Source: Pigmentiphaga litoralis (lineage in GTDB: Bacteria; Pseudomonadota; Gammaproteobacteria; Burkholderiales; Burkholderiaceae_B). From it: DNA of 64,000 nucleotides. This document shows positions 44,326 to 53,762 of the stretch, in pieces. The notes beneath the pieces were generated by a model. That model was not told the origin of the DNA and did not search any database. It saw only the letters and a list, made by a program, of their open reading frames with translations. The stretch is from assembly GCF_013408655.1 (NCBI RefSeq), contig NZ_JACCBP010000001.1, positions 1,116,001 through 1,180,000 of the forward strand. The letters are read 5' to 3'. A program made the translations under genes and the position numbers. Within the stretch, counting starts at the first letter, position 1, and each line of letters begins with the position of its first letter.

Positions 44326-46275
44326 TTATTTCGGAGCGGCGGGCAGATCCAGATTGCGGCGGTCGGAGACGTCGGTGGCGAGCCGGGATGCGAAGGCATC
44401 GATGGGCATGACACCCAGATCGACGCCACCCCGGGCGCGCACAGCCACTGAAGCAGCCTGCGCTTCCTTGTCACCTACTACGAGGATATAAGGAATTTTT
44501 TGCAGACTGTGCTCACGGATTTTATAGGTGATCTTCTCGCCGCGCAAATCCGAATTGACGCGGAACCCCTGCTTTTTCAGATTGTCGGCCACGCTTTTGG
44601 CGTAATCCGCCGACGATGCCGAGATGTTGACCACCACCGCCTGGGTCGGCGCGAGCCACGGCGGCATGGCGCCCGAGTAGTGCTCGATGAGCATGCCGAT
44701 GAAGCGTTCGAACGATCCGAGGATCGCACGGTGGAGCATCACGGGCACCAGACGCTGGTCGTTCTGGTCGACATATTCGGCGCCCAGACGGCCAGGCATC
44801 GAAAAGTCGACCTGGATCGTGCCGCACTGCCAATGGCGGCCGATCGCGTCCTTGAGCGTGTACTCGATCTTGGGACCGTAGAACGCGCCCTCTCCGGGCG
44901 TAATGTCGAATTCGCAGCCCGAGCGGCGCAGGCTTTCGATCAGCGCGTGCTCGGCCTTGTCCCAGCTTTCGTCGGAGCCGATGCGGTTTTCGGGGCGCGT
45001 CGCGACCTTGTACAGGATCTCGCCAAAGCCGAAATCGCGGTACACGCTTTGTAGCAAGGACGTGAACGCCACGCACTCGTCCAGGATCTGGTCGTCGGTA
45101 CAGAAAATGTGGCCGTCGTCTTGCGTAAAGCCGCGCACACGCATCATGCCGTGCAGCGAGCCCGACGGTTCGTTCCGGTGGCACTGGCCAAACTCGCCAT
45201 ACCGCAGCGGCAGGTCGCGGTAGGAATGCAGATTGGACTTGAAGATCTGCACGTGACCCGGGCAGTTCATGGGCTTGAGCGCGTAATAACGGTTCTCGGA
45301 TTCCGTCGTGAACATGTTGTCACGGTAGTTATCCCAGTGGCCGGTTTTCTCCCACAGCGAGCGATCCAGAATCTGCGGCGCCTTGACTTCCTGGTAGCCG
45401 TTGTCGCGATACACGCCGCGCATGTATTGCTCGACGTTCTGCCAGATCGTCCAACCCTTGGGATGCCAGAAAATCAGGCCCGGCGCTTCTTCCTGGAAGT
45501 GGAACAGGTCCAGTTCCCGGCCAAGGCGACGGTGGTCGCGCTTTTCGGCTTCTTCCAACTGGTGCAGGTACTGATCCTGGTCTTCTTTCTTGGCCCAGGC
45601 CGTGCCGTAGATCCGCTGCAGCATCTCGTTTTTGCTGTCGCCGCGCCAGTAGGCGCCAGCCACCTTCATCAGCTTGAAGACCTTCAGCTTGCCGGTACTC
45701 GGCACGTGGGGGCCGCGGCACAGATCCAGGAAATCGCCTTCCCGGTACAGGGTGATGTTCTGGTCGGCCGGAATGGACGAGATGATCTCGGCCTTGTACT
45801 TTTCGCCGATCGAATTGAAGAAGGCCACCGCGTCGTCGCGCTTCCATTCTTCGCGTGTGACCGGCTCGTCTTTCTTGGCGAGCTCTGCCATCTTCGCTTC
45901 GATGGCGGCCAGATCGTCGGGCGTGAACGGGCGCGAGTACGAAAAGTCGTAGTAGAAGCCATTGTCGATGACCGGGCCGATGGTCACTTGCGCCGACGGG
46001 TAAAGCAACTTGACCGCGTACGCGAGCAAGTGCGCCGTCGAATGGCGGATGGTATCCAGCCCGTCGGCGTCCTTGGCGGTCACGATCGCCAGTTTGGCGT
46101 CACGGTCAATGGTGAAGCTGGTGTCGACCAGGCGCGATTCTGCGTCGTCGAGCGTGACCCGCCCCGCCAGCGCAGCCTTGGCTAAGCCAGCGCCGATCGA
46201 CGCAGCCACTTCGCCCACGGTCACCGGACCGGGAAACTCACGCTGGGAGCCGTCGGGCAGCGTTACCTGAATCAT
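44326..46275 (-). CDS. thrS: Threonine-tRNA ligase
   Basis: A 649-residue class II synthetase. The TGS domain (1-62) reads [20 protein letters not shown]. The editing domain has the [12 protein letters not shown] and [18 protein letters not shown] signatures. The catalytic core carries [32 protein letters not shown] and [18 protein letters not shown]. The anticodon-binding domain closes the protein. The ATG at 46275 is clear. It heads the translation-factor block. Confidence 0.98.
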   Translation of the reverse strand: MIQVTLPDGSQREFPGPVTVGEVAASIGAGLAKAALAGRVTLDDAESRLVDTSFTIDRDAKLAIVTAKDADGLDTIRHSTAHLLAYAVKLLYPSAQVTIGPVIDNGFYYDFSYSRPFTPDDLAAIEAKMAELAKKDEPVTREEWKRDDAVAFFNSIGEKYKAEIISSIPADQNITLYREGDFLDLCRGPHVPSTGKLKVFKLMKVAGAYWRGDSKNEMLQRIYGTAWAKKEDQDQYLHQLEEAEKRDHRRLGRELDLFHFQEEAPGLIFWHPKGWTIWQNVEQYMRGVYRDNGYQEVKAPQILDRSLWEKTGHWDNYRDNMFTTESENRYYALKPMNCPGHVQIFKSNLHSYRDLPLRYGEFGQCHRNEPSGSLHGMMRVRGFTQDDGHIFCTDDQILDECVAFTSLLQSVYRDFGFGEILYKVATRPENRIGSDESWDKAEHALIESLRRSGCEFDITPGEGAFYGPKIEYTLKDAIGRHWQCGTIQVDFSMPGRLGAEYVDQNDQRLVPVMLHRAILGSFERFIGMLIEHYSGAMPPWLAPTQAVVVNISASSADYAKSVADNLKKQGFRVNSDLRGEKITYKIREHSLQKIPYILVVGDKEAQAASVAVRARGGVDLGVMPIDAFASRLATDVSDRRNLDLPAAPK

Positions 46276-46679
46276 GACAAACCTCGATAGAGAAAGCGGT
46301 ATTGGGGAACAGCCAGGGATGCGACGCCCGCCATGCCGAATCGTCGGGCCACATCAAATCGTTGGACGAAAAAAAAGCGGCCATGGCCGCGTTTCATTTC
46401 CGATTCTGCAAGGACCCCGATATGGTCGGGACAAACAACAACAGCCCTCAGAAAAACCAGCGCGACTAGGCGGCGATTTCTCTGCGAGTAGTTCGTGCGT
46501 TGTGCACTTGAACCTTACCGTGCACTTCGACTTCACGTACGTTAAACAAGACAGAACGCATGTTCCGGCATTTCCTGAATTACCGGCATTGAACCACCGC
46601 CGGTTCCGAGAATATCTGTGGACATTCTCTGGAGATTCAAGCCTGGAAGAAAACAAACCAAAGCTTGAAGGGAAATAAC
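46276..46679. other. Intergenic region between tRNA-Val and thrS
   Basis: About 400 bp of lower GC than the genes. It holds the terminator-like hairpin at 46369-46390, a small CCCGA/TCGGG hairpin at 46416-46430, and two GTGCACTT copies near 46502 and 46520. The thrS promoter should lie here; no hexamer pair is convincing. A 100-codon minus-strand frame across it is not protein-like. Confidence 0.55.
46369..46390 (-). terminator. Terminator-like hairpin upstream of thrS
   Basis: GCGGCCATGGCCGC (46377-46390) is a perfect palindrome folding as a GCGGC/GCCGC stem with loop CATG; on the minus strand eight T residues follow at once. It lies 290 bp after tRNA-Val and 94 bp before the thrS ATG, so it ends the tRNA transcript or attenuates thrS. 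Confidence 0.75.
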
Positions 46680-46756
46680 TGGTAGGCAGTACTGGATTCG
46701 AACCAGCGACCTCTTCGATGTCAACGAAGCGCTCTAACCAACTGAGCTAACCGCCT
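46680..46756 (-). tRNA. tRNA-Val (anticodon GAC)
   Basis: A 77-nt tRNA with CCA encoded. Acceptor stem AGGCGGT/ACTGCCT (one G-U), D arm GCTCAGTTGGTTAGAGC, and anticodon stem CTTCG/CGAAG enclosing TTGACAT, giving anticodon GAC. The T arm contains GGTTCGAATCC. It is on the same strand as thrS. Confidence 0.96.
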
Positions 46757-46814
46757 GCAGCAGCAACGAATGAAACTATAACCTATTAAATATCGGCTTG
46801 TCAAAGCGCTGACG

Positions 46815-47783
46815 CTAGGAGAATTCAATCAATGCGTCGGTACCCGCCACACGGGCTTCGTGCATCGACCCTTGCCCCAGCAACCACGCGGAAAATGCGG
46901 CAATGGCCCTATCCCCTTCCCGATGGGTTTCATAAACGATGACATACGGTTCGGACGGCGCAAGCGCCTGCGGAAATGGCGCGACCAGCCGCCCGGACGC
47001 CAGTTCGTCTTCCATCAGGTAGCGGGGCGCCATCGCCACGCCCAGCCCGTCCAGCGCGGCCTCCAGCGCCAGATAGGTGTGATCGAAGCTGACGGTCGCC
47101 ACCGGATCCGGCGCGGCCAGTTGGGCGTAGCCCTGCCAATGGCTCCAGTCGTCGGGCCGCATATCGGCGGTCAGCCAGGTCTGGCTTGCCAGCACCGACA
47201 GCGCGTCACGGGTCAGGCCGCCGTCATGATCGAGGTTGGAGCCTTCCGTGAACCGCTTGGCAATCGATGGCGAACACATCGGGGTGATCGATTCGCGCAT
47301 GAACGGCACTTGCTGGCGCTGACCGTGGCGGCTGGCGCCCCGGCGGATCACCATATCCACGCCGGTGGGCCATGCCCCGTTCTGTTCGCGGCGATTGTTG
47401 AGCCGGATGCCGATGTCGGGATGCAGCCGCAAAAAGCTTGTCAGGCGCGGCACGAGCCAGTGCAAGGTCAAGGTCGGCGGCGCGCTCACGACCAGTTGCA
47501 CGGCGTCGGGCCGGGCCACGGTTGCAATGCGTCCGATCGCCTCCGCCACCTGGTCGAGCGCGGGGCTGACCGCCGCGAGCAGCTCCCGGCCGGCGGCCGT
47601 CAACACGAGCCTGCGCGCGCTGCGGTCGAACAGCGCAACCCCCATCCAGCTTTCCAGATTGGCCAACTGTTTGCTGACGGCGCCGTGGGACACGCAGAGT
47701 TCATCCGCAGCTGGCACGACGCCCCCCAGGCGCGCCGCTGCTTCGAACGTTTTCAGGCTGTTCAAGGGCGGCAGACGGCGCAT
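46815..47783 (-). CDS. LysR family transcriptional regulator (GcvA-like)
   Basis: A 322-residue regulator. The start MRRLPPLNSLKTFEAAARLG and HTH SHGAVSKQLANLESWMGVAL are GcvA-like, and the effector domain contains HWLVPRLTSFLRLHPDIGIR and AALDGLGVAMAPRYLMEDEL. It is divergent by 126 bp from the Bug receptor and MmgE/PrpD genes, whose expression it probably controls. Confidence 0.9.
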   Translation of the reverse strand: MRRLPPLNSLKTFEAAARLGGVVPAADELCVSHGAVSKQLANLESWMGVALFDRSARRLVLTAAGRELLAAVSPALDQVAEAIGRIATVARPDAVQLVVSAPPTLTLHWLVPRLTSFLRLHPDIGIRLNNRREQNGAWPTGVDMVIRRGASRHGQRQQVPFMRESITPMCSPSIAKRFTEGSNLDHDGGLTRDALSVLASQTWLTADMRPDDWSHWQGYAQLAAPDPVATVSFDHTYLALEAALDGLGVAMAPRYLMEDELASGRLVAPFPQALAPSEPYVIVYETHREGDRAIAAFSAWLLGQGSMHEARVAGTDALIEFS

Positions 47784-47909
47784 TGTTCCTTTTCCTCACA
47801 TCAACCGGGAAATCTATTCGCTGGAGCCGTGCAGCCCGGCTACCTAGAATCACCGCAACTGGCCTATCCCAGGCAGAGCCAGACACCCATCATAAATCCG
47901 GAGACCGCC

Positions 47910-48959
47910 ATGATCATCCACCTGCCCTGCCGCGCCAGCGTCAGCGCCTGCAAGGGACTGAGCGCGCTCGGCGCCCTCGCCACCGTCGGCGGGCGCACCG
48001 CCCTTGCCGCGCTGGTAAGCATTACCGCCCTGTCGACGCCACTGGCCCACGCCGCGGACGCCTACCCGTCGCGCCCCATCCGCTTGATCGTCCCGTTCGA
48101 ACCCGGCGGCAGCACCGATCTGACCGCACGCATCACCGCCCAGCACATGAGCGAGCGCCTTGGGCAGAGCATCGTCGTCGAAAACAAGGCAGGCGCGGGC
48201 GGGAACATCGGCACCGATGCGGTCGCCAAGAGCAAGCCGGATGGCTACACGCTGCTTTGGGCCAACGTCGCGCCAGTCGCCATCAATCCGCACCTGTACG
48301 CCAGGATGCCGTACGACGCCGTGAAAGATCTCGCGCCCGTGGGACTGGCCACCGTGTTCCCGAATGTGCTGGTGGTGAAGGCGGCGTTTCCGGCCGACAC
48401 GTTGGCGCAGTTCGTGTCAAAAGCCAAGGGCGAGCTGAAGGGGCTGACCTACGGATCGGCGGGCAATGGCAGTTCCACGCATCTGGCGGCGGAATGGCTC
48501 AAGACGGAACTGGGCGCCAACTGGCTGCACGTGCCCTACAAAGGCGGCGGACCCGCCCTGCTTGCGGTGGCTGCCGGCCAGGTCGACATGTATTTCAGCA
48601 GTGTGCCGGCCGCCCTGCCCTACATCAAGAACGGCACGTTGAAGGCCATCGGGGTCACCAGCCTGAAGCGCGCGCCATCGTTGCCTGACGTGCCCACCAT
48701 CGCGAGCGCCGGCCTGCCGAACTTTGAAGCCTTGAACTGGAACGGCATGATGGCGCCGGCGGGCACCCCTGCGCCGGTGTTGGACAAGCTCAGCACCGCC
48801 ATGCGCGAGACCCTGGAATCCGACGCCGTGCGGACCAAGCTGACGGCGCAGGGGGCGGAACCGTCGCCGACCACGCGCGAGGCCTTTGCGGCCTATCTGA
48901 CTTCGGAAAGCACCAAATGGGGCCGGATCGCGAAGCTTGCCAATGCCAGGATCGAGTAA
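47910..48959 (+). CDS. Bug family tripartite tricarboxylate transporter receptor
   Basis: A 349-residue periplasmic binding protein. The long signal peptide ends near PLAHA (residue 48). Bug motifs follow: YPSRPIRLIVPFEPGGSTDL, SIVVENKAGAGGNIGTDAVA, KPDGYTLLWANVAPVAINPH and VPYKGGGPALLAVAAGQVD. Its stop TAA overlaps the ATG of the MmgE/PrpD gene (TAATG), so the two are translationally coupled and the ligand is probably the substrate, or a precursor, of that enzyme. Membrane subunits are not encoded nearby. Confidence 0.92.
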   Translation: MIIHLPCRASVSACKGLSALGALATVGGRTALAALVSITALSTPLAHAADAYPSRPIRLIVPFEPGGSTDLTARITAQHMSERLGQSIVVENKAGAGGNIGTDAVAKSKPDGYTLLWANVAPVAINPHLYARMPYDAVKDLAPVGLATVFPNVLVVKAAFPADTLAQFVSKAKGELKGLTYGSAGNGSSTHLAAEWLKTELGANWLHVPYKGGGPALLAVAAGQVDMYFSSVPAALPYIKNGTLKAIGVTSLKRAPSLPDVPTIASAGLPNFEALNWNGMMAPAGTPAPVLDKLSTAMRETLESDAVRTKLTAQGAEPSPTTREAFAAYLTSESTKWGRIAKLANARIE

Positions 48960-50398
48960 TGGCCGACAGCGCTTTGCATGCCGTGTGGCGCGGCGAAGCT
49001 GTACTCGACGGGATCGCCGACTATGTCGTGACGAACGTGGACTGGCCCGATGCCACCCTGGACACGACGCGCCTCTGCCTGGTGGATGCGCTGGGATGTG
49101 CAATCGGTGCGCTGGGTGACCCCGAGTGCGTGCGGCTGCTGACGCCGCTTTTTACGCCGGCGCCGGGATGGGAAAGCGTGCCCGTGCCCGGCACCGCGTG
49201 GCGACTCGATCCCGTCACTGCGGCGTTCGACATCGGCACTGCCATACGGTGGCTGGACTTTAGCGACACCAGCGTGGTGGGCGGTCATCCGTCGGACAAT
49301 CTGGGCGCCATCCTGGCAACCGCCTGCTATGCCAGCCGCTTGCGCCAGCGTCAGTCGCGACCCGCCCTGACCTTGCGGGACGTGCAGGATGCCATGATCA
49401 AGGCGTACGACATCCAGGGCCGTCTGGCCCAGGCCAACCGCTTCGATCACCCGTCCGTGGCGCTGGACCATGTCATCGGGGTCAAGATCGCATCGACGGC
49501 AGTGGCCACCTGGCTGCTGGGCGGCGATCGCGATGCCGTCCGGCGTGCATTGAGCCATGCCTTTCTTGATGGACAGGCACTGAACGCCTACCGGCACACC
49601 CCCAACGCCGGCACGCGCAAAGGCTGGGCCGGCGGGGATGCCGGCGCGCGGGCGGTGTGGCTGGCACTGCGTACGCTGCAAGGAGAGATGGGCTACCCGC
49701 AGCCGCTATCGGCCCCCACATGGGGATTCGAAGCGGTGCATCTGGGTGGCCGCCCGGTCACGTTGGCGCAATCGCTGGGCCACGGCATCCTGGACCGGGT
49801 CATCTTCAAGCTGTCGCCGTGCCAACGCAATGCCAGCACGGCGCTGGAAAGCGCCGTGGCGCTGCGGCCGTGGCTGGCTGGCCGCATCGATGACATCGCC
49901 CGGATTCGCATCTTCACGCACGACGAAGTCATGCGGCGCATCAACAAGACCGGCCCACTGACCACGCGTGCGGCGCGCGACCACTCGCTGCAGTACATCG
50001 TTGCGACGGCCTTGCTGAAGGGATCGGTACGCAGCGAGGACTATAGCGACGCCAGCGCGAGCGACCCACGGATCGACGCACTGCGGGCCAAGATGGACGT
50101 GATGGAAGACCCCGCCTATACCGTTGGCCACCATGACCCGGCAGTCCTGAGTTGCGCGAATGCGGTGGAGATCGAGCTGCGTTCAGGCGAAACGTCGGAC
50201 CGGGTCGAAACCCTGTATCCGATGGGTGATCCTTCGCGGCGAGCGGCATGCCTGCCCCGCCTGCTGGAGAAATTTGCCGGGTTGACGGCGGATCATTGGC
50301 CCGCAGAAAAACGCGAACAGGTGCTGTCAGGGCTGAGCGGACAAGCCTGCATGGCGTCGACCCGCGTCGAGGACTGGCTGGACGGGCTGGCCGCTTGA
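48959..50398 (+). CDS. MmgE/PrpD family protein (second copy)
   Basis: A 479-residue paralogue of the prpD product at 27968-29419, sharing landmarks such as RLCLVDALGCAIGALGDPEC, FDIGTAIRWLDFSDTSVVGG and NKTGPLTTRAARDHSLQYIV. The tryptophan- and histidine-containing active-site loop is shorter (VVGGHPSDN against [12 protein letters not shown]). The family includes 2-methylcitrate dehydratase, itaconate-pathway decarboxylases and uncharacterised hydratases. Its coupling to a Bug receptor rather than prpB/prpC suggests a different tricarboxylate or related substrate. Confidence 0.88.
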   Translation: MADSALHAVWRGEAVLDGIADYVVTNVDWPDATLDTTRLCLVDALGCAIGALGDPECVRLLTPLFTPAPGWESVPVPGTAWRLDPVTAAFDIGTAIRWLDFSDTSVVGGHPSDNLGAILATACYASRLRQRQSRPALTLRDVQDAMIKAYDIQGRLAQANRFDHPSVALDHVIGVKIASTAVATWLLGGDRDAVRRALSHAFLDGQALNAYRHTPNAGTRKGWAGGDAGARAVWLALRTLQGEMGYPQPLSAPTWGFEAVHLGGRPVTLAQSLGHGILDRVIFKLSPCQRNASTALESAVALRPWLAGRIDDIARIRIFTHDEVMRRINKTGPLTTRAARDHSLQYIVATALLKGSVRSEDYSDASASDPRIDALRAKMDVMEDPAYTVGHHDPAVLSCANAVEIELRSGETSDRVETLYPMGDPSRRAACLPRLLEKFAGLTADHWPAEKREQVLSGLSGQACMASTRVEDWLDGLAA

Positions 50399-50407
50399 TG
50401 GCGAGAA

Positions 50408-50431
50408 CCGGCGGCCGGAGCGGGCCGCCGG
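50408..50431. terminator. GC hairpin between convergent genes
   Basis: CCGGCGGCC (50408-50416) and GGCCGCCGG (50423-50431) form a perfect 9-bp stem ten bases after the MmgE/PrpD stop. There is no T run; it may still mark the 3' end. Confidence 0.45.
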
Positions 50432-50503
50432 ACTAGCGCAAGGTGGGCACGCGTGCGGCGCCGGCCCGACCACAGTACCGCTCCGGCATCGCCCAGTGCA
50501 GCA

Positions 50504-50525
50504 CCTGATCAGCGCCTGATCAGCG
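50504..50525. repeat. 11-bp tandem repeat across the relA stop
   Basis: CCTGATCAGCG occurs twice in tandem (50504-50514, 50515-50525). The second copy contains the relA stop codon on the minus strand, so a small duplication has occurred exactly at the gene end. Confidence 0.7.
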
Positions 50526-52757
50526 CCGCGATACCTCGACCACCCCCGCCACGTCCCGGATCCCTGCCAGCGCCTTGTTCAGGTGCTCGGCATTGCCGAC
50601 CTCGGCCGTGAAGACCATTCTTGCCTGCAACTGCCGGCTTTGTGTGTTCACGCCAATCACGTTGATGCGCTGGCGCGCGAACACTTCGGAGATGTCGCGC
50701 AGCAGGCCGTGACGATCGGCCGCCATGACGATAATGTCGACCGGATAGACGGCGTCGCGGGTGTCGCCCCAGGTCACGTCGATGATCCGTTCGCGTTCAC
50801 GGTCGGCCAGGGCCAGGAAGCTCTTGCAGTCGCGGCGGTGGATCGACACCCCGCGGCCGCGCGTGACGAAGCCGGAGATCAGGTCGGGCGGCGCGGGCCG
50901 GCAGCATTTGGCCAGCTGGGTCATCAGCGCATCGACGCCCACCACCAGCACCCCGCTCTTGCCGGCATGGGCCGGGCTTTCGGACAGGCTGGGGCGATTG
51001 AGCGCGGCCAGTTCGATCTCGGGTTCGATCGTGGGCGCCTCGAACGCCGTGCCGACCTGGCGCAACCCGAATTCGTCTTTGGCGATGGCCACGTACAAGT
51101 CGTCGGCGCAGGCAAAACCCAACTGCTGGGCCAGCTGTTCCAGATTGGTCGCGGTCTTGCCCAGGCGCTGCAGCTCTTTGTCGAGCATGGTCTGGCCCTG
51201 CGCGATCCGCTGCTGGATGTCGATCGCGTTGAACCACGCGCGGACCTTGGCGCGCGAGCGCTGGCTGGCCAGGTAGGCCAGCTGCGGGTTCAGCCAGTCG
51301 CGCGACGGGCCGCCCGACTTGGTCGTGATGACTTCCACCGTCTGCCCGGTGATCAGCCGGGTATTGAGCGGCACCATGACGCCATCCACCCGCGCACCCC
51401 GGCAGCGATGACCCAGGTCGGTATGCACCTGATAGGCGAAGTCGACCGGGGTCGCACCCGACGGCAACTCGATCACGCGGGCTTGCGGGGTCAGCACGTA
51501 GATGTTGTCGTCGAGCTGGTCGAGCGCGGTCGCGCCCAGGGTCTCGTCAACCTGGACATCGCTTTTCCACGCCAGCAGCTGGCGGATCCAGGACAGCTTG
51601 CGGTCGTATTCGGAATCGGCGCTGACGTTGCCGCCCTTGGCGCCGGCTTCCTTGTAGCGCCAGTGGGCCGCCATCCCGAACTCGGCAAACTGGTGCATCT
51701 CTTCGGTGCGGATCTGGACTTCGAACGGCCGGCCGTCGTCGTCGTACACCACCGTGTGCAAGGACCGGTAGCCGTTGGGCTTGGGCCGCGAAATGTAGTC
51801 GTCGAATTCGTTGGGCACCGGGGTCCACAGGTTGTGGACCAGGCTGAGCGCGGTATAGCAGGTACGGATGTCGTCAACGATGATGCGCAGCGCCCGCAGA
51901 TCGAACAGGCTGGAAAAATCCATGCGCTTGTTGCGCATCTTGTTCCAGATGCTGTAGATGTGCTTGGGCCGGCCGGTGACTTCGCCGGCGATGCCGGCCG
52001 AGGCCAGCGCCGCGGACACGCGCGTGACCGCGAGGTTGATGAACAGCTCGCGTTCCACCCGCTTTTCTTCCAGCAGCCGGGCGATTTCCTTGTAGCGGAC
52101 AGGCTCAAGAAACCGGAAGGCCAGGTCTTCCATTTCCCACTTGATCTGCCAGATGCCCAGGCGGTTCGCCAGCGGGGCGTAAAGTTCCAGCGTTTCGCGC
52201 GCCACGGACTCTTCAAGCGGCAGCTTGCTTTGTGCATGCCAGCGCAGCGTCTGCAGCCGTGACGCCAGCCGCATCAGCACGATGCGCAGGTCCGCCGCCA
52301 TGGCAAGCAGCATCTTGCGGAGCATTTCGGACTGCGCGCCGCTGCCGGCGGACGAATCGCTGGCGTCGCGCGTGACTTGTCCCAGCCGGATCAGGGCGCG
52401 GTAGCCGTGCACCAGCCGGCCGATCTCGGCGCCAAAGCGCAGCGTGACGGGGTCCTTGCTGGGATTGGCGTTGACTTCGCGGTTGCCGACCGCGGTCGCG
52501 AGCATGGCGGCCATCCGGGTGTGCACGTCGACCTGCAGGCCAGACAGAATGGCGACCACACCGGCGGCATGGCCGGCCAGCGATTCTTCCCCCACGGCGC
52601 CGTCGCGCTCGAAGCGGGGCAAGGCCCACGCCAGCGCCTGACGCAGTTCTTCCTGCGCGTCGAACGACAGGCCGTCGTTGGCGACGTGATTCCACGCGTC
52701 CCCGAAGTGGGACATCACGGCAGAAGAAGCTTGGAGGGTGGTATCGCTCATCGTCAT
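50520..52757 (-). CDS. relA: GTP pyrophosphokinase RelA (ppGpp synthetase I)
   Basis: A 745-residue RelA/SpoT-type protein. The N-terminal hydrolase-like domain is degenerate (AAMLATAVGN in place of the HD-containing motif), so hydrolysis is not expected. The synthetase domain has HIYSIWNKMRNKRMDFSSLF and the acidic NEFDDYISRPKPNGYRSLH, where EFDD is the RelA-type ExDD signature. TGS (VIELPSGATPVDFAYQVHTD), a zinc/helical region with KCCRPAPPDLISGFVTRGRG and a C-terminal ACT domain follow. An ATG two codons later (52751) is an alternative start. Confidence 0.94.
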   Translation of the reverse strand: MTMSDTTLQASSAVMSHFGDAWNHVANDGLSFDAQEELRQALAWALPRFERDGAVGEESLAGHAAGVVAILSGLQVDVHTRMAAMLATAVGNREVNANPSKDPVTLRFGAEIGRLVHGYRALIRLGQVTRDASDSSAGSGAQSEMLRKMLLAMAADLRIVLMRLASRLQTLRWHAQSKLPLEESVARETLELYAPLANRLGIWQIKWEMEDLAFRFLEPVRYKEIARLLEEKRVERELFINLAVTRVSAALASAGIAGEVTGRPKHIYSIWNKMRNKRMDFSSLFDLRALRIIVDDIRTCYTALSLVHNLWTPVPNEFDDYISRPKPNGYRSLHTVVYDDDGRPFEVQIRTEEMHQFAEFGMAAHWRYKEAGAKGGNVSADSEYDRKLSWIRQLLAWKSDVQVDETLGATALDQLDDNIYVLTPQARVIELPSGATPVDFAYQVHTDLGHRCRGARVDGVMVPLNTRLITGQTVEVITTKSGGPSRDWLNPQLAYLASQRSRAKVRAWFNAIDIQQRIAQGQTMLDKELQRLGKTATNLEQLAQQLGFACADDLYVAIAKDEFGLRQVGTAFEAPTIEPEIELAALNRPSLSESPAHAGKSGVLVVGVDALMTQLAKCCRPAPPDLISGFVTRGRGVSIHRRDCKSFLALADRERERIIDVTWGDTRDAVYPVDIIVMAADRHGLLRDISEVFARQRINVIGVNTQSRQLQARMVFTAEVGNAEHLNKALAGIRDVAGVVEVSRR

Positions 52758-52822
52758 ACACTTTAAATCGCGCAGGGTTGCAAGAGTGCGACCACTGCCT
52801 TCAGACCCGGGAACCACACATC

Positions 52823-53680
52823 ATGTTGGGATGGATTTTTGGCCGCGGTGCGTCGACGACGCAGGTGGCTCAGGTACAGGCACGCATTACACCCGAATTA
52901 TGGACCCAAACGCTCCAAGGGCATGGGTTTCTGGCGCGGTTGAGCCAATCGGAAACGGAAGAGCTCAAAAGCCGTTGCGCCTGGTTCCTTGCAAGCAAAT
53001 CAATGTCCGGGGCCGGCGGTTTTGTGCTGGACGATGCGACCTGCCTGTCGATCGCGGTCCAGGCCTGCCTGCCCATCCTGAAGCTCGATCCCCTGCTCTA
53101 CCATGGCTGGAATGAAATCATCGTCTATCCGGCCGGTTTCCTGATTCCCCGAGAGGAAATGGACGAAGACGGCGTGGTCCACGAGTATGTACAGGAGGCC
53201 GCGGGCGAAGCGTGGGACGGCGGACCCGTGGTGCTGTCGTGGGAAGACGCCGCACCGCGCAACACCGATCCCGACGCCGCGGAAGACCCCGCCCATGCCT
53301 TTAATGTGGTGGTGCACGAGTTCGCGCACAAGCTCGACCTGATCGATGGCGAGCCCGATGGTATGCCCGCGCTCGATGCCCATCCGGACTTGCGGCCGCG
53401 GCAGTGGCAACAGGTGATAACGGCAAGTTATGAGGCGTTCAATGACCAGCTCGATGCCATCGAGGCCGCGATTCCGGACGATGTCGACCCGGAATCGGAA
53501 GAAGCGAACGCCTGGTATGGCCAGCTGCCGATCGATCCGTATGCCGCAACCGATATTGCCGAGTTCTTTGCGGTGAGCTCGGAGGCGTTCTTTGTGCGGC
53601 CGGCGCCGCTGGCCGCGGCATACCCGGACTGGTATGCGCTGCTGGCGGCGTATTACCGGCAGGACCCGCTGGGCGGGTAA
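52823..53680 (+). CDS. mtfA: Zinc-dependent peptidase MtfA family
   Basis: A 285-residue M90-family protein. The metal site is VVVHEFAHKLDLIDG (HExxH). Conserved flanks include the N-terminal MLGWIFGR, YHGWNEIIVYPAGFLIPRE, GPVVLSWEDA and DIAEFFAVSSEAFFVRP. In E. coli MtfA binds the repressor Mlc and so affects glucose PTS expression; whether Mlc exists here is unknown. It is divergent from relA with 65 bp between the starts. Confidence 0.92.
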   Translation: MLGWIFGRGASTTQVAQVQARITPELWTQTLQGHGFLARLSQSETEELKSRCAWFLASKSMSGAGGFVLDDATCLSIAVQACLPILKLDPLLYHGWNEIIVYPAGFLIPREEMDEDGVVHEYVQEAAGEAWDGGPVVLSWEDAAPRNTDPDAAEDPAHAFNVVVHEFAHKLDLIDGEPDGMPALDAHPDLRPRQWQQVITASYEAFNDQLDAIEAAIPDDVDPESEEANAWYGQLPIDPYAATDIAEFFAVSSEAFFVRPAPLAAAYPDWYALLAAYYRQDPLGG

Positions 53681-53697
53681 GCCGGCAGGACCCGCTG
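53655..53697. repeat. 17-bp direct repeat duplicating the mtfA end
   Basis: CCGGCAGGACCCGCTGG occurs at 53655-53671 inside the last mtfA codons and again at 53681-53697 just after the stop, period 26 bp. A more degenerate GC-rich copy follows. It looks like a recent slippage duplication. Confidence 0.7.
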
Positions 53698-53762
53698 GCC
53701 ACGTGAGCAGACAAGACCGGCCGGCCGGGTGAGCCGGCCAGCTGGTTCCGCCGCTCAGGGCG

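Noticed and set aside
46354..46656. A 100-codon minus-strand frame between tRNA-Val and thrS
   Set aside because: It runs through a terminator-like hairpin, is Cys- and Arg-rich without pattern, and has no convincing ribosome-binding site.
46276..46680. T-box leader for thrS
   Set aside because: No T-box consensus or specifier-loop arrangement is visible, and T-boxes are not expected in betaproteobacterial thrS.
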